A DNA stretch of 64,000 nt from Mycolicibacterium goodii (GTDB lineage Bacteria > Actinomycetota > Actinomycetes > Mycobacteriales > Mycobacteriaceae), in contig NZ_CP012150.1 of assembly GCF_001187505.1 (NCBI RefSeq), positions 4,092,001 through 4,156,000 on the forward strand, written 5' to 3'. A model generated the notes under the pieces. It saw only the letters and a list, made by a program, of their open reading frames with translations, was not told where the DNA came from and ran no database searches. The position numbers were made by a program, and so were the translations under genes. Positions 1-11,945 of the stretch are shown piece by piece. Position 1 is the first letter of the stretch; each line of letters begins with the position of its first letter.

Positions 1-2
1 TC

Positions 3-3407
<3,405 letters not shown>

Positions 3408-3431
3408 CGCGCACGAAAATCGGTGCCGCGC

Positions 3432-4226
3432 TTATCGAAACAGCGCGGCGTTGCGTGCGGCCCACTGCGCGACCGTCATCGCCGGGGTCCCGGTCAGCTC
3501 GGCGACGAGTTGGTTGGCGCGCTGTCGTTCGCTGTCGCCGCGCATCAGGTCGTAATACCAGCCGGCGGCGTCGCCCATCACGGGTTCGAGCGCGGCCACG
3601 GCCTCGTCGTGGCCGCACTGCTCGAATGTGACGGTGCGCCCGATGCCGGCGCCGATCTGCGCGGCGATCTCGGCGCGGGTCAGCGCCTCGGGGCCGGTGA
3701 GTTCGAGCATCTGCCCGTGGTGGGACGGTGCGACCAGCAGGGCCGCCGCGACGCGGGCGATGTCGTCCATGCTGATCGGAGCCTCCACCACCGACGGGTA
3801 GGGCTCGCGGACGGTGCCCGTCCGCTTGATCTGATCGGCCCAGATGGTGAAGTTGTCGAGGAATTCTCCCGGCCCCAGTTGGGTGTGCGGTACTCCCGAT
3901 GCCCGCACCGTGTCGGCGTTTTCGGTCCAGTGCGCGCCGCCGGAGAGTGCGACGACGTAGCCGACGCCTGCGCGGCGGATGCGGTCGAGGGTCGCATCGA
4001 GCGTGGCCGTGAACGGGGCGAGATACATGCGCTCGACACCGTCGAACACGCCGTCGAGCGACTCGACATCGCCGAGGTAGCCGGTGAAAACGCTCACACC
4101 CTCGGGCAGGGCGGCTTTCGCCGGATTCTTTGTCAGTGCACGGATGTCGTTCGCCCCCAATTCGATCAGCCGGTCCACGATGCGGCGGCCGATGTTCCCG
4201 GTGGCGCCGGTCACAAGAATCGTCAT
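3432..4226 (-). CDS. NmrA-like NAD(P)-binding SDR family protein
   Basis: A 264-residue atypical short-chain dehydrogenase/NmrA-like protein. It begins MTILVTGATGNIGRRIVD, a classic Rossmann GxxGxxG nucleotide-binding start, and lacks a clear YxxxK catalytic pair, as is common in NmrA/azoreductase-like members. I chose the ATG at 4226 because the Rossmann motif starts immediately there; the frame extends further upstream but that part has no family character. It ends 24 bases from the metH stop (convergent) and is divergent from the HAD gene with a 76-base gap that must contain both promoters. The substrate is unknown; redox sensing or quinone/ketone reduction are both possible. Confidence 0.85.
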   Translation of the reverse strand: MTILVTGATGNIGRRIVDRLIELGANDIRALTKNPAKAALPEGVSVFTGYLGDVESLDGVFDGVERMYLAPFTATLDATLDRIRRAGVGYVVALSGGAHWTENADTVRASGVPHTQLGPGEFLDNFTIWADQIKRTGTVREPYPSVVEAPISMDDIARVAAALLVAPSHHGQMLELTGPEALTRAEIAAQIGAGIGRTVTFEQCGHDEAVAALEPVMGDAAGWYYDLMRGDSERQRANQLVAELTGTPAMTVAQWAARNAALFR

Positions 4227-4302
4227 GGTTTCCAAGGTAAAAGAGTGGTCCGACACCGTCGTTGATGTGACTTCGGCGTCGGGGCCTGACACAATCGAGA
4301 AC

Positions 4303-4980
4303 ATGCTGGCGGTGTTGTGGGACATGGACGGCACCCTGGTCGACTCCGAAAAGCTGTGGGACATCTCGATGCACGCGCTGTACCAGCGCATGGGTGCGGT
4401 GCTCACGCCGGAGGTGCGGGAATCGACGGTCGGCGGTTCATCGGAGACGGTGATGCGCATCGTCTACGAGGACATCGGACTGGAACCCGATCCCGTGGCG
4501 ATGGCGGAGTCCGCGGACTGGCTGCATGCCTACACCGGTGAGTTGTTCGAGCAGGGCCTGCCGTGGCGACCGGGTGCTCAGGAGATTCTCGATGCGTTGA
4601 TCGCCGCCGAGGTGCCGATGGCCCTGGTCACCAACACCCGACGCGATCTCGCCGAGCGGGCGCTCAACAGCATTGGCCGCCATTACTTTTCGGTGAGTGT
4701 GTGCGGTGACGAGGTGCCCAACGGCAAGCCCGCGCCGGACCCGTACCTGCGTGCCGCCGAACTGCTCGGTCTGCCCGTCGCGCACTGCCTTGCGGTCGAG
4801 GACTCCGTGACCGGGACCACCGCCGCCGAGGCCGCGGGGTGCCCGGTGCTGGTGATCCCCAACGACGTCGAGGTGCCGCACGGCCCGCGTCGCAAGCGGG
4901 TGGAGTCGCTGAGCCTGCTTGGGGTCGAGGATCTGCGCGCGATCCACGCGGAGTTGGGCCCGGAGCGCCTGACCGCCTGA
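4303..4980 (+). CDS. HAD superfamily hydrolase (beta-phosphoglucomutase/phosphatase-like)
   Basis: A 225-residue haloacid dehalogenase-like phosphatase. HAD motif I is DMDGTLVDSE at the N-terminus, motif II is the TN of ALVTNTRRDL, motif III is the lysine of NGKPAPDPY, and motif IV is EDSVTG. The helical cap lies between motifs I and II, as in subfamily IA phosphatases and sugar-phosphate mutases. The start at 4303 places motif I at residues 7-16; the frame is open upstream but without family features. It sits in the conserved metH-hisG neighbourhood. Substrate unknown. Confidence 0.9.
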   Translation: MLAVLWDMDGTLVDSEKLWDISMHALYQRMGAVLTPEVRESTVGGSSETVMRIVYEDIGLEPDPVAMAESADWLHAYTGELFEQGLPWRPGAQEILDALIAAEVPMALVTNTRRDLAERALNSIGRHYFSVSVCGDEVPNGKPAPDPYLRAAELLGLPVAHCLAVEDSVTGTTAAEAAGCPVLVIPNDVEVPHGPRRKRVESLSLLGVEDLRAIHAELGPERLTA

Positions 4981-5068
4981 AATACCCCGACGGATACGGC
5001 CATGCGGGTGACCGCGGTGTGCCATTGTGAATGTGATCGGTATCACTCTCCCGCCGAGAGGACGCATC

Positions 5069-6520
5069 ATGTCACATGGTCCGCTGAGCGACGACACCCC
5101 GTCCATCTACGGTGACGACGACCATTCCACCTCCTCGGGCCTGAGCGCGATCCGCATCGCGTCGGTCGCGGCCCTCGGCGGGTTGCTGTTCGGCTACGAC
5201 AGCGCGGTGATCAACGGAGCGGTGGACGCCCTGCAGAAGCACTTCGCGATCAGCAACTTCACGCTGGGCGTCGCGGTCGCGTCGGCACTGCTCGGCGCCG
5301 CCGCGGGCGCGCTCACCGCAGGCCGCCTCGCCGACCGGATCGGGCGTATCGCGGTCATGAAAATCGCCGCGGTGCTGTTCCTGCTCAGCGCGATCGGCAC
5401 GGCCGTGGCCACCCACATCTGGATCGTCATCATCTTCCGCGTCATCGGCGGCATCGGCGTCGGCGTCGCATCGGTGATCGCGCCCGCCTACATCGCGGAG
5501 ACCTCGCCGCCCGGTATCCGCGGCAGGCTCGGATCGCTGCAGCAGTTGGCCATCGTGTCCGGCATCTTCCTGTCACTGGCCATCGACTGGGCGCTCGCCG
5601 AACTCGCAGGCGGGTCCGGCGAGGAACTGTGGCTGAACCTGGAGGCCTGGCGGTGGATGTTCCTGATGATGGCGATCCCCGCCGTCGTCTACGGGTTGCT
5701 GGCGTTCACGATTCCCGAATCACCGCGCTATCTCGTTGCTGCACATCGGATTCCGGAAGCCCGCCGGGTTCTGACGATGCTGCTCGGGCAGAAGAACCTG
5801 GAGATCACGATCACGCGGATCCAGGACACCCTGGAGCGCGAGGACAAGCCGTCGTGGGGCGATCTGCGCAAGCCCACCGGCGGCATCTACGGCATCGTGT
5901 GGGTGGGGCTGTTCCTGTCGATCTTCCAGCAGTTCGTCGGCATCAACGTGATCTTCTACTACTCGAACGTGCTGTGGCAGGCGGTCGGATTCGACGAGAG
6001 TTCGTCGTTCATCATCACGGTGATCACATCCATCACCAACATCGTGACGACGCTCATCGCGATCGCGCTCATCGACAAGATCGGCCGCAAGCCGCTGCTG
6101 CTGATCGGCTCGTCGGGCATGGCGGTCACGCTCGCGACGATGGCCGTGATTTTCGGGACGGCCACCCAGGTCGACGGCCAGCCCCAGCTCGGCGGGACCA
6201 CCGGACCCATCGCGCTGATCGCCGCCAACCTGTTCGTGGTGGCATTCGGCATGTCGTGGGGGCCGGTCGTGTGGGTGCTGCTCGGTGAGATGTTCCCGAA
6301 CCGGATCAGGGCCGCCGCACTGGGTCTGGCCGCCGCCGCGCAGTGGGTGGCGAACTTCCTGATCTCGGTGACATTCCCCGGTCTGCGCGAGGTCCTTGGC
6401 GTGGCGTACGGCTTCTACGCGGTGTGTGCGTTGCTGTCGTTCCTGTTCGTGTGGCGCTGGGTCGAGGAGACCAAGGGCAAGAACCTGGAGGACATGCACG
6501 CCGACGCGCTGGGTCACTAG
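5069..6520 (+). CDS. Sugar porter family MFS transporter
   Basis: A 483-residue inner-membrane proton-coupled sugar importer with the 12-helix major facilitator layout. Diagnostic motifs are GRLADRIGRI in the first cytoplasmic loop, AYIAETSPPGIRGRLGS before helix 5, PESPRYL after helix 6, the second-half QQFVGINVIFYYS (sugar-contact helix 7), and RWVEETKGKNLE at the C-terminus. The start at 5069 is preceded by a GAGAGGA ribosome site; an upstream in-frame ATG at 5027 is less likely. It lies just upstream of hisE, so readthrough is possible, but no functional link to histidine synthesis is implied. The transported sugar is not predictable beyond galactose/glucose/xylose-type. Confidence 0.92.
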   Translation: MSHGPLSDDTPSIYGDDDHSTSSGLSAIRIASVAALGGLLFGYDSAVINGAVDALQKHFAISNFTLGVAVASALLGAAAGALTAGRLADRIGRIAVMKIAAVLFLLSAIGTAVATHIWIVIIFRVIGGIGVGVASVIAPAYIAETSPPGIRGRLGSLQQLAIVSGIFLSLAIDWALAELAGGSGEELWLNLEAWRWMFLMMAIPAVVYGLLAFTIPESPRYLVAAHRIPEARRVLTMLLGQKNLEITITRIQDTLEREDKPSWGDLRKPTGGIYGIVWVGLFLSIFQQFVGINVIFYYSNVLWQAVGFDESSSFIITVITSITNIVTTLIAIALIDKIGRKPLLLIGSSGMAVTLATMAVIFGTATQVDGQPQLGGTTGPIALIAANLFVVAFGMSWGPVVWVLLGEMFPNRIRAAALGLAAAAQWVANFLISVTFPGLREVLGVAYGFYAVCALLSFLFVWRWVEETKGKNLEDMHADALGH

Positions 6521-6559
6521 CCGCCATGCGTGCACCCCGGGCGGCGGCTGCCGCCCGAC

Positions 6560-6841
6560 ATGAAACAATTCATGCCCGTGAAGACTTTCGATGCCTTGTT
6601 CGCCGAGCTCAGCGACAAAGCGCGGACCCGCCCTGCCGGTAGCGGCACGGTCGCCGCGCTCGACGCCGGCGTACATGGGATCGGCAAGAAGATCCTCGAA
6701 GAGGCCGGTGAGGTGTGGCTGGCCGCCGAACACGAGGGCGACGACGCGCTGGCCGAGGAGATCAGCCAGTTGCTGTACTGGACGCAGGTGCTCATGGTGT
6801 CCCGCGGCCTGACCCTCGACGACGTCTACCGGAAGCTGTGA
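6560..6841 (+). CDS. hisE: Phosphoribosyl-ATP pyrophosphatase
   Basis: Hydrolyses phosphoribosyl-ATP to phosphoribosyl-AMP, the second step of histidine biosynthesis. The 93-residue protein has the mycobacterial HisE pattern: [12 protein letters not shown] at the start, [17 protein letters not shown] (MazG-like metal-binding acidic helix) in the middle and the [12 protein letters not shown] end. The start at 6560 gives the same length as the M. tuberculosis protein. The hisG start follows 11 bases after the stop, so the two are translated from one transcript. Confidence 0.96.
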   Translation: MKQFMPVKTFDALFAELSDKARTRPAGSGTVAALDAGVHGIGKKILEEAGEVWLAAEHEGDDALAEEISQLLYWTQVLMVSRGLTLDDVYRKL

Positions 6842-6852
6842 CCGTGACCGGC

Positions 6853-7710
6853 ATGTTGCGCGTGGCGGTTCCGAACAAGGGTGCGCTGAGTGAATCGGCT
6901 GCCGAGATCCTCTCCGAGGCGGGCTACCGGCGCCGCCGTGACCCCAAGGATCTGACCGTCGTCGACCCGGTGAACAACGTCGAGTTCTTCTTCCTGCGGC
7001 CGAAGGACATCGCGATCTACGTGGGCTCCGGTCAGCTCGACCTCGGGATCACCGGGCGCGATCTGGCGGCCGATTCGGATGCCCCGGTACGCGAGCGCCT
7101 CTCGCTGGGCTTCGGCAACTCGACGTTCCGCTACGCCGCGCCCGCCGGGCGAGAGTGGACCACCACCGACCTCGCCGGCAAGCGCATCGCCACGTCGTTT
7201 CCCAACCTGGTGCGCAAGGACCTCGCGGCGCACGGCATCGACGCCACGGTGATCCGGCTCGACGGTGCGGTCGAGATCTCGATCCAGCTCGGTGTCGCCG
7301 ACGTCATCGCCGACGTGGTCGGTTCCGGTCGCACGCTGGGATTGCACAACCTGGTGGCGTTCGGCGATCCGCTGTGTGAGTCCGAGGCCGTGCTCATCGA
7401 ACGCGACGGTAACGGTGACGAGGACGAAAACGCAGCGGCGCGCGACCAACTCACAGCGCGCGTGCAGGGTGTGGTGTTCGGCCAGCAGTACCTGATGTTG
7501 GACTACGACTGCCCGCGTGCGGTTTTGGATCAGGCCACCGCGGTCACCCCGGGCCTGGAGTCCCCGACGATCGCTCCACTGGCCGATCCGGACTGGGTCG
7601 CGGTGCGCGCGTTGGTGCCCCGACGCGACGTCAACGCGATCATGGACGAGATCGCGGCGATCGGCGCGAAAGCGATTCTGGCCTCCGACATCCGGTTCTG
7701 CCGCTTCTGA
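6853..7710 (+). CDS. hisG: ATP phosphoribosyltransferase, long form
   Basis: Catalyses the first committed step of histidine synthesis, condensing ATP with PRPP. The 285-residue length and the C-terminal ACT-like regulatory region ([20 protein letters not shown]) identify the long, histidine-feedback-inhibited form. The N-terminus [14 protein letters not shown] and the PRPP-loop region DVVGSGRTL are characteristic. The ATG at 6853 is chosen by similarity to the mycobacterial protein start; a GTG three codons earlier is also available. It forms an operon with hisE. Confidence 0.97.
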   Translation: MLRVAVPNKGALSESAAEILSEAGYRRRRDPKDLTVVDPVNNVEFFFLRPKDIAIYVGSGQLDLGITGRDLAADSDAPVRERLSLGFGNSTFRYAAPAGREWTTTDLAGKRIATSFPNLVRKDLAAHGIDATVIRLDGAVEISIQLGVADVIADVVGSGRTLGLHNLVAFGDPLCESEAVLIERDGNGDEDENAAARDQLTARVQGVVFGQQYLMLDYDCPRAVLDQATAVTPGLESPTIAPLADPDWVAVRALVPRRDVNAIMDEIAAIGAKAILASDIRFCRF

Positions 7711-7773
7711 TCAGTCGGTGCTGCAGCGCCAGGCGTGTTAGCGTCCGGGGGACAACCCACCCCGGAGGCTGCC

Positions 7774-8256
7774 ATGACGCACTTTTTGGTTCTGTTGTTG
7801 GCTCTTCTCATCGGTGTGGTGGCCGGCCTGCGGGCGATGACCGCTCCGGCCGTGGTGGCCTGGGCCGCGGCGCTGCAGTGGATCAACCTGGACAACACCT
7901 GGGCCGAGTGGCTGGCGCATCCGATCACCGTGACGGTGCTGACGATCCTGGCCGTGGGGGAGTTGGTCACCGACAAACTGCCGAAGACCCCGAGTCGCAA
8001 GACCGCGATCCAGTTCGGCACCCGCCTGATCACCGGCGCGTTCGCCGGGGCCGTCATCGGTACCGCCTGGGGGTACAAGTTCGGTGGCCTGGGCGCCGGT
8101 TTGGTCGGCGCGGTCCTGGGGACTCTCGGCGGCGCCGAGGCCCGACGACGGCTGGTCGCCGCCACCGGTGGGCGTGATCTGCCGATCGCGTTGTCCGAGG
8201 ACGCCGTTGCGGTCCTCGGCGGTTTCGGTATCGCGGCGCTGACGGCGGTGGTGTGA
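7774..8256 (+). CDS. DUF4126 family membrane protein
   Basis: A 160-residue hydrophobic protein with several predicted membrane helices, including a start of MTHFLVLLLALLIGVVAGLR and glycine-rich helices near the C-terminus (GLGAGLVGAVLGTLGG). It matches the DUF4126-type membrane protein that follows hisG in mycobacteria. A CGGAGG ribosome site at 7763-7768 supports the ATG at 7774. The stop is one base from the start of the next gene, so the two are likely co-transcribed. Function unknown. Confidence 0.85.
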   Translation: MTHFLVLLLALLIGVVAGLRAMTAPAVVAWAAALQWINLDNTWAEWLAHPITVTVLTILAVGELVTDKLPKTPSRKTAIQFGTRLITGAFAGAVIGTAWGYKFGGLGAGLVGAVLGTLGGAEARRRLVAATGGRDLPIALSEDAVAVLGGFGIAALTAVV

Positions 8257-8257
8257 C

Positions 8258-9628
8258 ATGACACGTACGTTCGACGCCATCGTCATCGGGGCGGGTCAGG
8301 CCGGCCCACCGCTGGCAGGCAGGTTGACCGACGCCGGTCAGACGGTCGCGGTGATCGAGCGAAAGCATGTCGGGGGCACCTGCGTCAACACCGGTTGCAT
8401 TCCCACCAAGACGCTGGTTGCCAGCGCCCACGCGGCCAGGCTCGCCCGACGCGGAGCCGAATACGGCGTCGGCACAGGCGACATCACGGTCGACATGGCC
8501 AAGGTCAAGGCCCGCAAGGACAAGATCATGCTCGACGACCGGCACGGCGTCGAGTCCTGGATCGAAGGAATGAACGGGGCCACCTTGATCCGGGGACACG
8601 CCCGGTTCGTCGACCCCCACACCGTCGACGTCGACGGTGAACGGCTGACGGCGGAGCGAATCTTCATCAACACCGGCGGGCGTGCCGTCGTCCCCGACTT
8701 CCCGGGACTCGACGGTATCGGCTACATGACCAACACCGGCGTCCTCGAACTCGATTCGGTGCCCGAGCATCTCGTCATCATCGGCGGTAGCTACATCGCA
8801 CTGGAATTCGCGCAGATGTACCGCCGTTTCGGCGCCGAGGTGACCGTGGTCGAGAAAGGTCCGCGGCTTGCCGGTCGCGAGGACGAGGACGTCTCGGCGA
8901 CCATCAAGGACATTCTCGAAGCCGAGGGCATCACCGTGGTGCTCGACGCGACCGGCATCCGGTTCACCAAGCGTGCCAACGGTTTCGAGGTGATCCCGCG
9001 CGACGGCGCGGAGCCGATCGCCGGTACGCATCTGCTGCTCGCCGTCGGGCGGCGGCCCAACACCGACGATCTCGGGCTGCAGAAGGCCGGCGTCGAGGTC
9101 GACGAACGCGGCTTCATCGTCGTCGACGATCAGTTGCGCACCAGCGTCGAGCACATCTGGGCGATGGGGGACTGCAACGGCAAGGGGGCCTTCACCCACA
9201 CGTCGTACAACGACTTCGAGATCGTCGCCGCGAACCTGTTCGACAACGATCCCCGCCGGGTCAGCGACCGGGTGCCCACCTACGCGCTCTACATCGACCC
9301 GCCGCTGGGGCGTGCCGGCATGACCGAGGCCCAGGTGCGCGCCTCAGGTCGAAAAGCGTTGGTGGGCAAGCGCCCCATGACCCGGGTCGGGCGCGCGGTC
9401 GAGAAGGGGGAGACGCAGGGCTTCATGAAGGTCCTGGTCGACGCCGAGAGCCAGGAGATCCTCGGCGCGGCCATTTTCGGTGTGGGTGGTGACGAGGTGG
9501 TCCACTCGATCCTCGACATCATGGCGGCCAAGAAGCCCTACACCGCGATATCGCGCACCATGCACATCCATCCCACCGTCAGCGAGTTGGTGCCTACGAT
9601 GCTGCAGGAGCTCAAGCCGCTTCGGTGA
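8258..9628 (+). CDS. Class I pyridine nucleotide-disulfide oxidoreductase (mercuric reductase-like)
   Basis: A 456-residue FAD flavoprotein. It shows the FAD-binding GAGQAGPPLAGRL motif, the redox-active disulfide GGTCVNTGCIPTK near residue 40, a second Rossmann motif (IIGGSYIALEFAQ) for NAD(P)H, and the C-terminal dimerisation domain with HIHPTVSELVPT, whose histidine normally completes the active site. It resembles mercuric-reductase/RclA-like members rather than lipoamide dehydrogenase, and it lacks an N-terminal heavy-metal domain and a C-terminal vicinal cysteine pair, so mercury reduction itself is doubtful. Its 3' end overlaps the convergent flavodoxin-like gene by 17 bases. Confidence 0.9.
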   Translation: MTRTFDAIVIGAGQAGPPLAGRLTDAGQTVAVIERKHVGGTCVNTGCIPTKTLVASAHAARLARRGAEYGVGTGDITVDMAKVKARKDKIMLDDRHGVESWIEGMNGATLIRGHARFVDPHTVDVDGERLTAERIFINTGGRAVVPDFPGLDGIGYMTNTGVLELDSVPEHLVIIGGSYIALEFAQMYRRFGAEVTVVEKGPRLAGREDEDVSATIKDILEAEGITVVLDATGIRFTKRANGFEVIPRDGAEPIAGTHLLLAVGRRPNTDDLGLQKAGVEVDERGFIVVDDQLRTSVEHIWAMGDCNGKGAFTHTSYNDFEIVAANLFDNDPRRVSDRVPTYALYIDPPLGRAGMTEAQVRASGRKALVGKRPMTRVGRAVEKGETQGFMKVLVDAESQEILGAAIFGVGGDEVVHSILDIMAAKKPYTAISRTMHIHPTVSELVPTMLQELKPLR

Positions 9629-10208
9629 TATCGCGTCCCGCACACAACTGTGCGGTGACCGCGGCCACCCGCGCGCCGAGGTGACGGCAGGTCTCGACGT
9701 CGGCGGGGTGGACCGATGCCGCGTCGCGGTCTACATCGGTGGCTGCCGCCGCGCCCAGCCAGAATCCGAGCCGGTTCAGGTCGTCCTCGCTGCCTGCGCT
9801 GCTGTTCCAGCCGGGCGGCAATCCCAGGTTCACCCAGTGCATGTGGTGTTGTGCGGCGAACACTGCAAGGCTGATGAGGGTCGACTGCTTGTCGCCTGCT
9901 TTGGCTCCGGAGTTGGTGAATCCGGCTGCGACCTTGTCCCGCCAGGTGCCCTCGATGCAGCGGCGTCCGGTCTGCTCGGCGAAGCGCTGGAATGCCGCCG
10001 CGACGTTGCCCATGTAGGTGGCGCTGCCGAAGATGATGGCATCGGCGGTGTCCAGGGCCTGCCACTGCTCGTCGGTGATCTCGTCGACCGGTACGAGGCG
10101 CACGTGCGCTCCGCCGGAGCGGGCGCCTGTCGCGACCGATTCGGCCAAGTGCGCGGTGTGGCCGAAACCGGAGTGGTAGGCAACGCAGATCTGAGGATGG
10201 GTGGACAT
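9612..10208 (-). CDS. Flavodoxin-like / NAD(P)H:quinone reductase family protein
   Basis: A 198-residue flavodoxin-fold protein. The N-terminal strand-loop YHSGFGHTAHLAESV forms the FMN phosphate-binding loop, followed by DAIIFGSATYMGNVAAAFQRF, the typical WrbA/flavodoxin FMN-ring loop. It probably uses FMN to reduce quinones or other electron acceptors. The ATG at 10208 follows a usable GGAG site. It is two bases from the SRPBCC gene and reads in the same direction, so it is likely the last gene of an ArsR-SRPBCC-flavodoxin operon. Confidence 0.88.
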   Translation of the reverse strand: MSTHPQICVAYHSGFGHTAHLAESVATGARSGGAHVRLVPVDEITDEQWQALDTADAIIFGSATYMGNVAAAFQRFAEQTGRRCIEGTWRDKVAAGFTNSGAKAGDKQSTLISLAVFAAQHHMHWVNLGLPPGWNSSAGSEDDLNRLGFWLGAAAATDVDRDAASVHPADVETCRHLGARVAAVTAQLCAGRDITEAA

Positions 10209-10210
10209 GG

Positions 10211-10713
10211 CTACTCCTGTGTGCTGGTGAGTGATTCGGCGATCTGGCGATAGCGTGTCGCCCAGTCGGGAAGCGGTGCGCCGTCGAGGTGCGCCTCGAG
10301 GCGGTCCAGATAGGCCGCTGTACCCGGTCGGAAACCGTTGGCGTTGCGTAGGCCGAGCCCGCGATGGCTGAAAGTCAGCCTCGTACCGCCGTTTTCCGGC
10401 CGCAGTTCGTAACGAACGACGCTGGATTCGACGACGCGCTGGTGCCACTCGTGTTCGAATATGTGCGGTGGTTCCCACACCGTGATCCGTCCCGTCATGC
10501 GTTTGGCGTCGGCCGGGACATCCGGTGCCGACGGATCCATCTCGATGTGACCACCGGGGCGCCCGTCGATTGTGGTGTGCCCCATCCACTGTGCGCGTTC
10601 TTCTGGATCCGTGATGGCCGTCCACACCGTGGCCACGGGGTGGGGAGCCAGCGTTCGAACGTCAGGACCCCGCGGTCACCCTCGATCGTCAGCCGGCCCT
10701 CACGGGGGATCAT
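10211..10713 (-). pseudogene. SRPBCC/AHSA1-like protein, interrupted by a frameshift
   Basis: Two frames together encode one SRPBCC (AHSA1/START-like ligand-binding) protein. The first frame starts at ATG 10713 and gives MIPREGRLTIEGDRGVLTFER; the second continues LAPHPVATVWTAITDPEERA to the stop at 10211. The junction near 10650 needs a one-base correction. No good start exists for the second frame except a GTG at 10636 that would drop the first strand of the fold. Its ATG overlaps the ArsR stop (ATGA), the standard ArsR-SRPBCC pairing. Either a recent inactivating indel or a sequencing error. Confidence 0.75.
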
Positions 10714-11027
10714 TTTCTGGTCTCCTGCCGTTTCGCGAGATGGCGTTCCAAAGCGTCCAGGTGGTCGGTCCAGAACCGGCGATACCGTTCGATCCAGTCG
10801 TCGATCTCGACGAGCCCGTCGGCGCGCAGCGCGTAGATGCGACGTTGCGCATCCGCGCGCACCTCCACCAGGCCGACCTCCCGCAGTACCTTCAGATGCC
10901 GGGAGACGGTCGGCTGGGTCAATTTCGGCAGGGTAGCGACGAGTTCGCCGGCGGTGCGCTCACCGCCGGCCAGTGCGTCGAGCAGGGCCCGCCGGTTCGG
11001 TTCGGCGACGGCTTCGAAGACGTCCAT
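10710..11027 (-). CDS. ArsR family transcriptional regulator
   Basis: A 105-residue winged-helix repressor. It begins MDVFEAVAEPNRRALLDALAG, continues with the recognition-helix segment LTQPTVSRHLKVLREVGLVE, and has a C-terminal dimerisation helix with IERYRRFW typical of the SRPBCC-associated ArsR group. Metal-binding cysteines are absent, so it is not a metal sensor. I prefer ATG 11027; an ATG at 11048 lies inside the palindromic operator. Probably autoregulates the downstream SRPBCC and flavodoxin genes. Confidence 0.9.
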   Translation of the reverse strand: MDVFEAVAEPNRRALLDALAGGERTAGELVATLPKLTQPTVSRHLKVLREVGLVEVRADAQRRIYALRADGLVEIDDWIERYRRFWTDHLDALERHLAKRQETRK

Positions 11028-11045
11028 GTCCCCAGTATGCGCCTT

Positions 11046-11059
11046 CATCTATATAGATG
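11046..11059. promoter_or_regulatory. Perfect 14-bp palindrome, likely ArsR operator
   Basis: CATCTATATAGATG is identical to its reverse complement and stands directly upstream of the ArsR coding start, where an autoregulatory operator is expected. ArsR-family proteins bind short AT-rich palindromes. Assignment to this regulator is by position. Confidence 0.65.
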
Positions 11060-11133
11060 CAAGGCTATGAACAGGGTGGGTCGGCTACCTGAACCGTTGG
11101 CAACGGTTCTGCAGGAACCCACTGTCAATGTCA

Positions 11134-11187
11134 TAATCCCAGCGAAATGTCATATGTTTTGGCACATATGACACGAAGCTGGGATTA
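11134..11187. repeat. Large two-tier inverted repeat (54-bp hairpin)
   Basis: Outer arms TAATCCCAGC (11134-11143) and GCTGGGATTA (11178-11187) are perfect complements, and inner arms TGTCATATG (11148-11156) and CATATGACA (11165-11173) are also perfect, with a 4x4 internal bulge and an 8-base loop. It lies at the boundary between conserved and accessory DNA, in AT-richer sequence. It is not followed by a T-tract, so it is not a simple terminator. It could be the end of a mobile element or a site recognised as folded single strand. Confidence 0.75.
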
Positions 11188-11729
11188 CGTCAGATCTCTC
11201 GGGCTCGATCACCTGATCATTCTGCTCGGAGGACGGGCACCGGGGTCATCGTGGCGCTTGATTTCCGTCGGGATGTTGTCGTGACCGAGTGGGTGCCGTT
11301 GGGCTCCATGACAGCGTGGTGTCGCCGCGCTGTGAGCTGGGCTCTCGACGTCAGGGTTGTTGTGTGCGGAGAACGCGCTTTTTCGATGCCGACGTGGAGC
11401 GTGTGCCAGCGCCGAAGCGGCGACCGAGAGCGAGTTTCAGTTTCCTAACCGTGCCGATGGCGAGTGTCAGCTCCGGTTAAATCCTGAGCAGCCTGCTCCG
11501 GTCGAAAAGTGAGCAGGTTTACGGGGTGGGGTCTGCCTCACGGTCGGTTCCGAGAGGATTAGCGGTTCCAGTACGTAGCTGCGTGGTGAGAGCTGCACAT
11601 TCTTACGCCGCCGACTCGGCTACGACGTGACTCGACACTCAGCGATGCCGAGCACAACGGGTCTAATGCACGAATAGGTGACATCTGAGTTGGGTTGCCC
11701 GGTGTGGGCGGGCTGGAAGGATATTCCCC
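11188..11729. other. Intergenic region with no supported gene
   Basis: About 540 bases without a convincing gene. Short frames exist but show no domain character. A stem (11490-11498 with 11511-11519, one G-U pair, 12-base loop) is present. The interval together with the large hairpin and the transposase fragment downstream looks like debris of mobile elements. Confidence 0.5.
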
Positions 11730-11801
11730 ATGGCAAGGGCCCATCTCTGTGAGTTTCGCCACGACGTTGTCCGCGTGGCCCGCATCCGCGAGACGGCGTG
11801 A
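11730..11801 (+). pseudogene. IS3-type transposase OrfA N-terminal fragment
   Basis: A 23-codon frame MARAHLCEFRHDVVRVARIR ending in TGA resembles the first residues of IS3-family OrfA proteins (EFRxDVVRVARxRE), where the helix-turn-helix should follow. The rest of the transposase is absent. It is a relic of an insertion sequence; no terminal repeats could be assigned. Confidence 0.5.
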
Positions 11802-11945
11802 CGGGCCCACCGTCGCCGCAGGCGGAACCGCCCACGGTCGGCTCAGCCGACGAATTTCAGGTCCGCGCTGAACCGAACCAGGTATCGCCGGTACCCCGAA
11901 CGAGCGTGACTCCCTCGATGTCCTCTGAAGGCGTTCACTAGAAGC

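Noticed and set aside
5720..6733. 337-codon minus-strand frame over the sugar porter and hisE
   Set aside because: Shadow frame; the opposite strand encodes recognised proteins.
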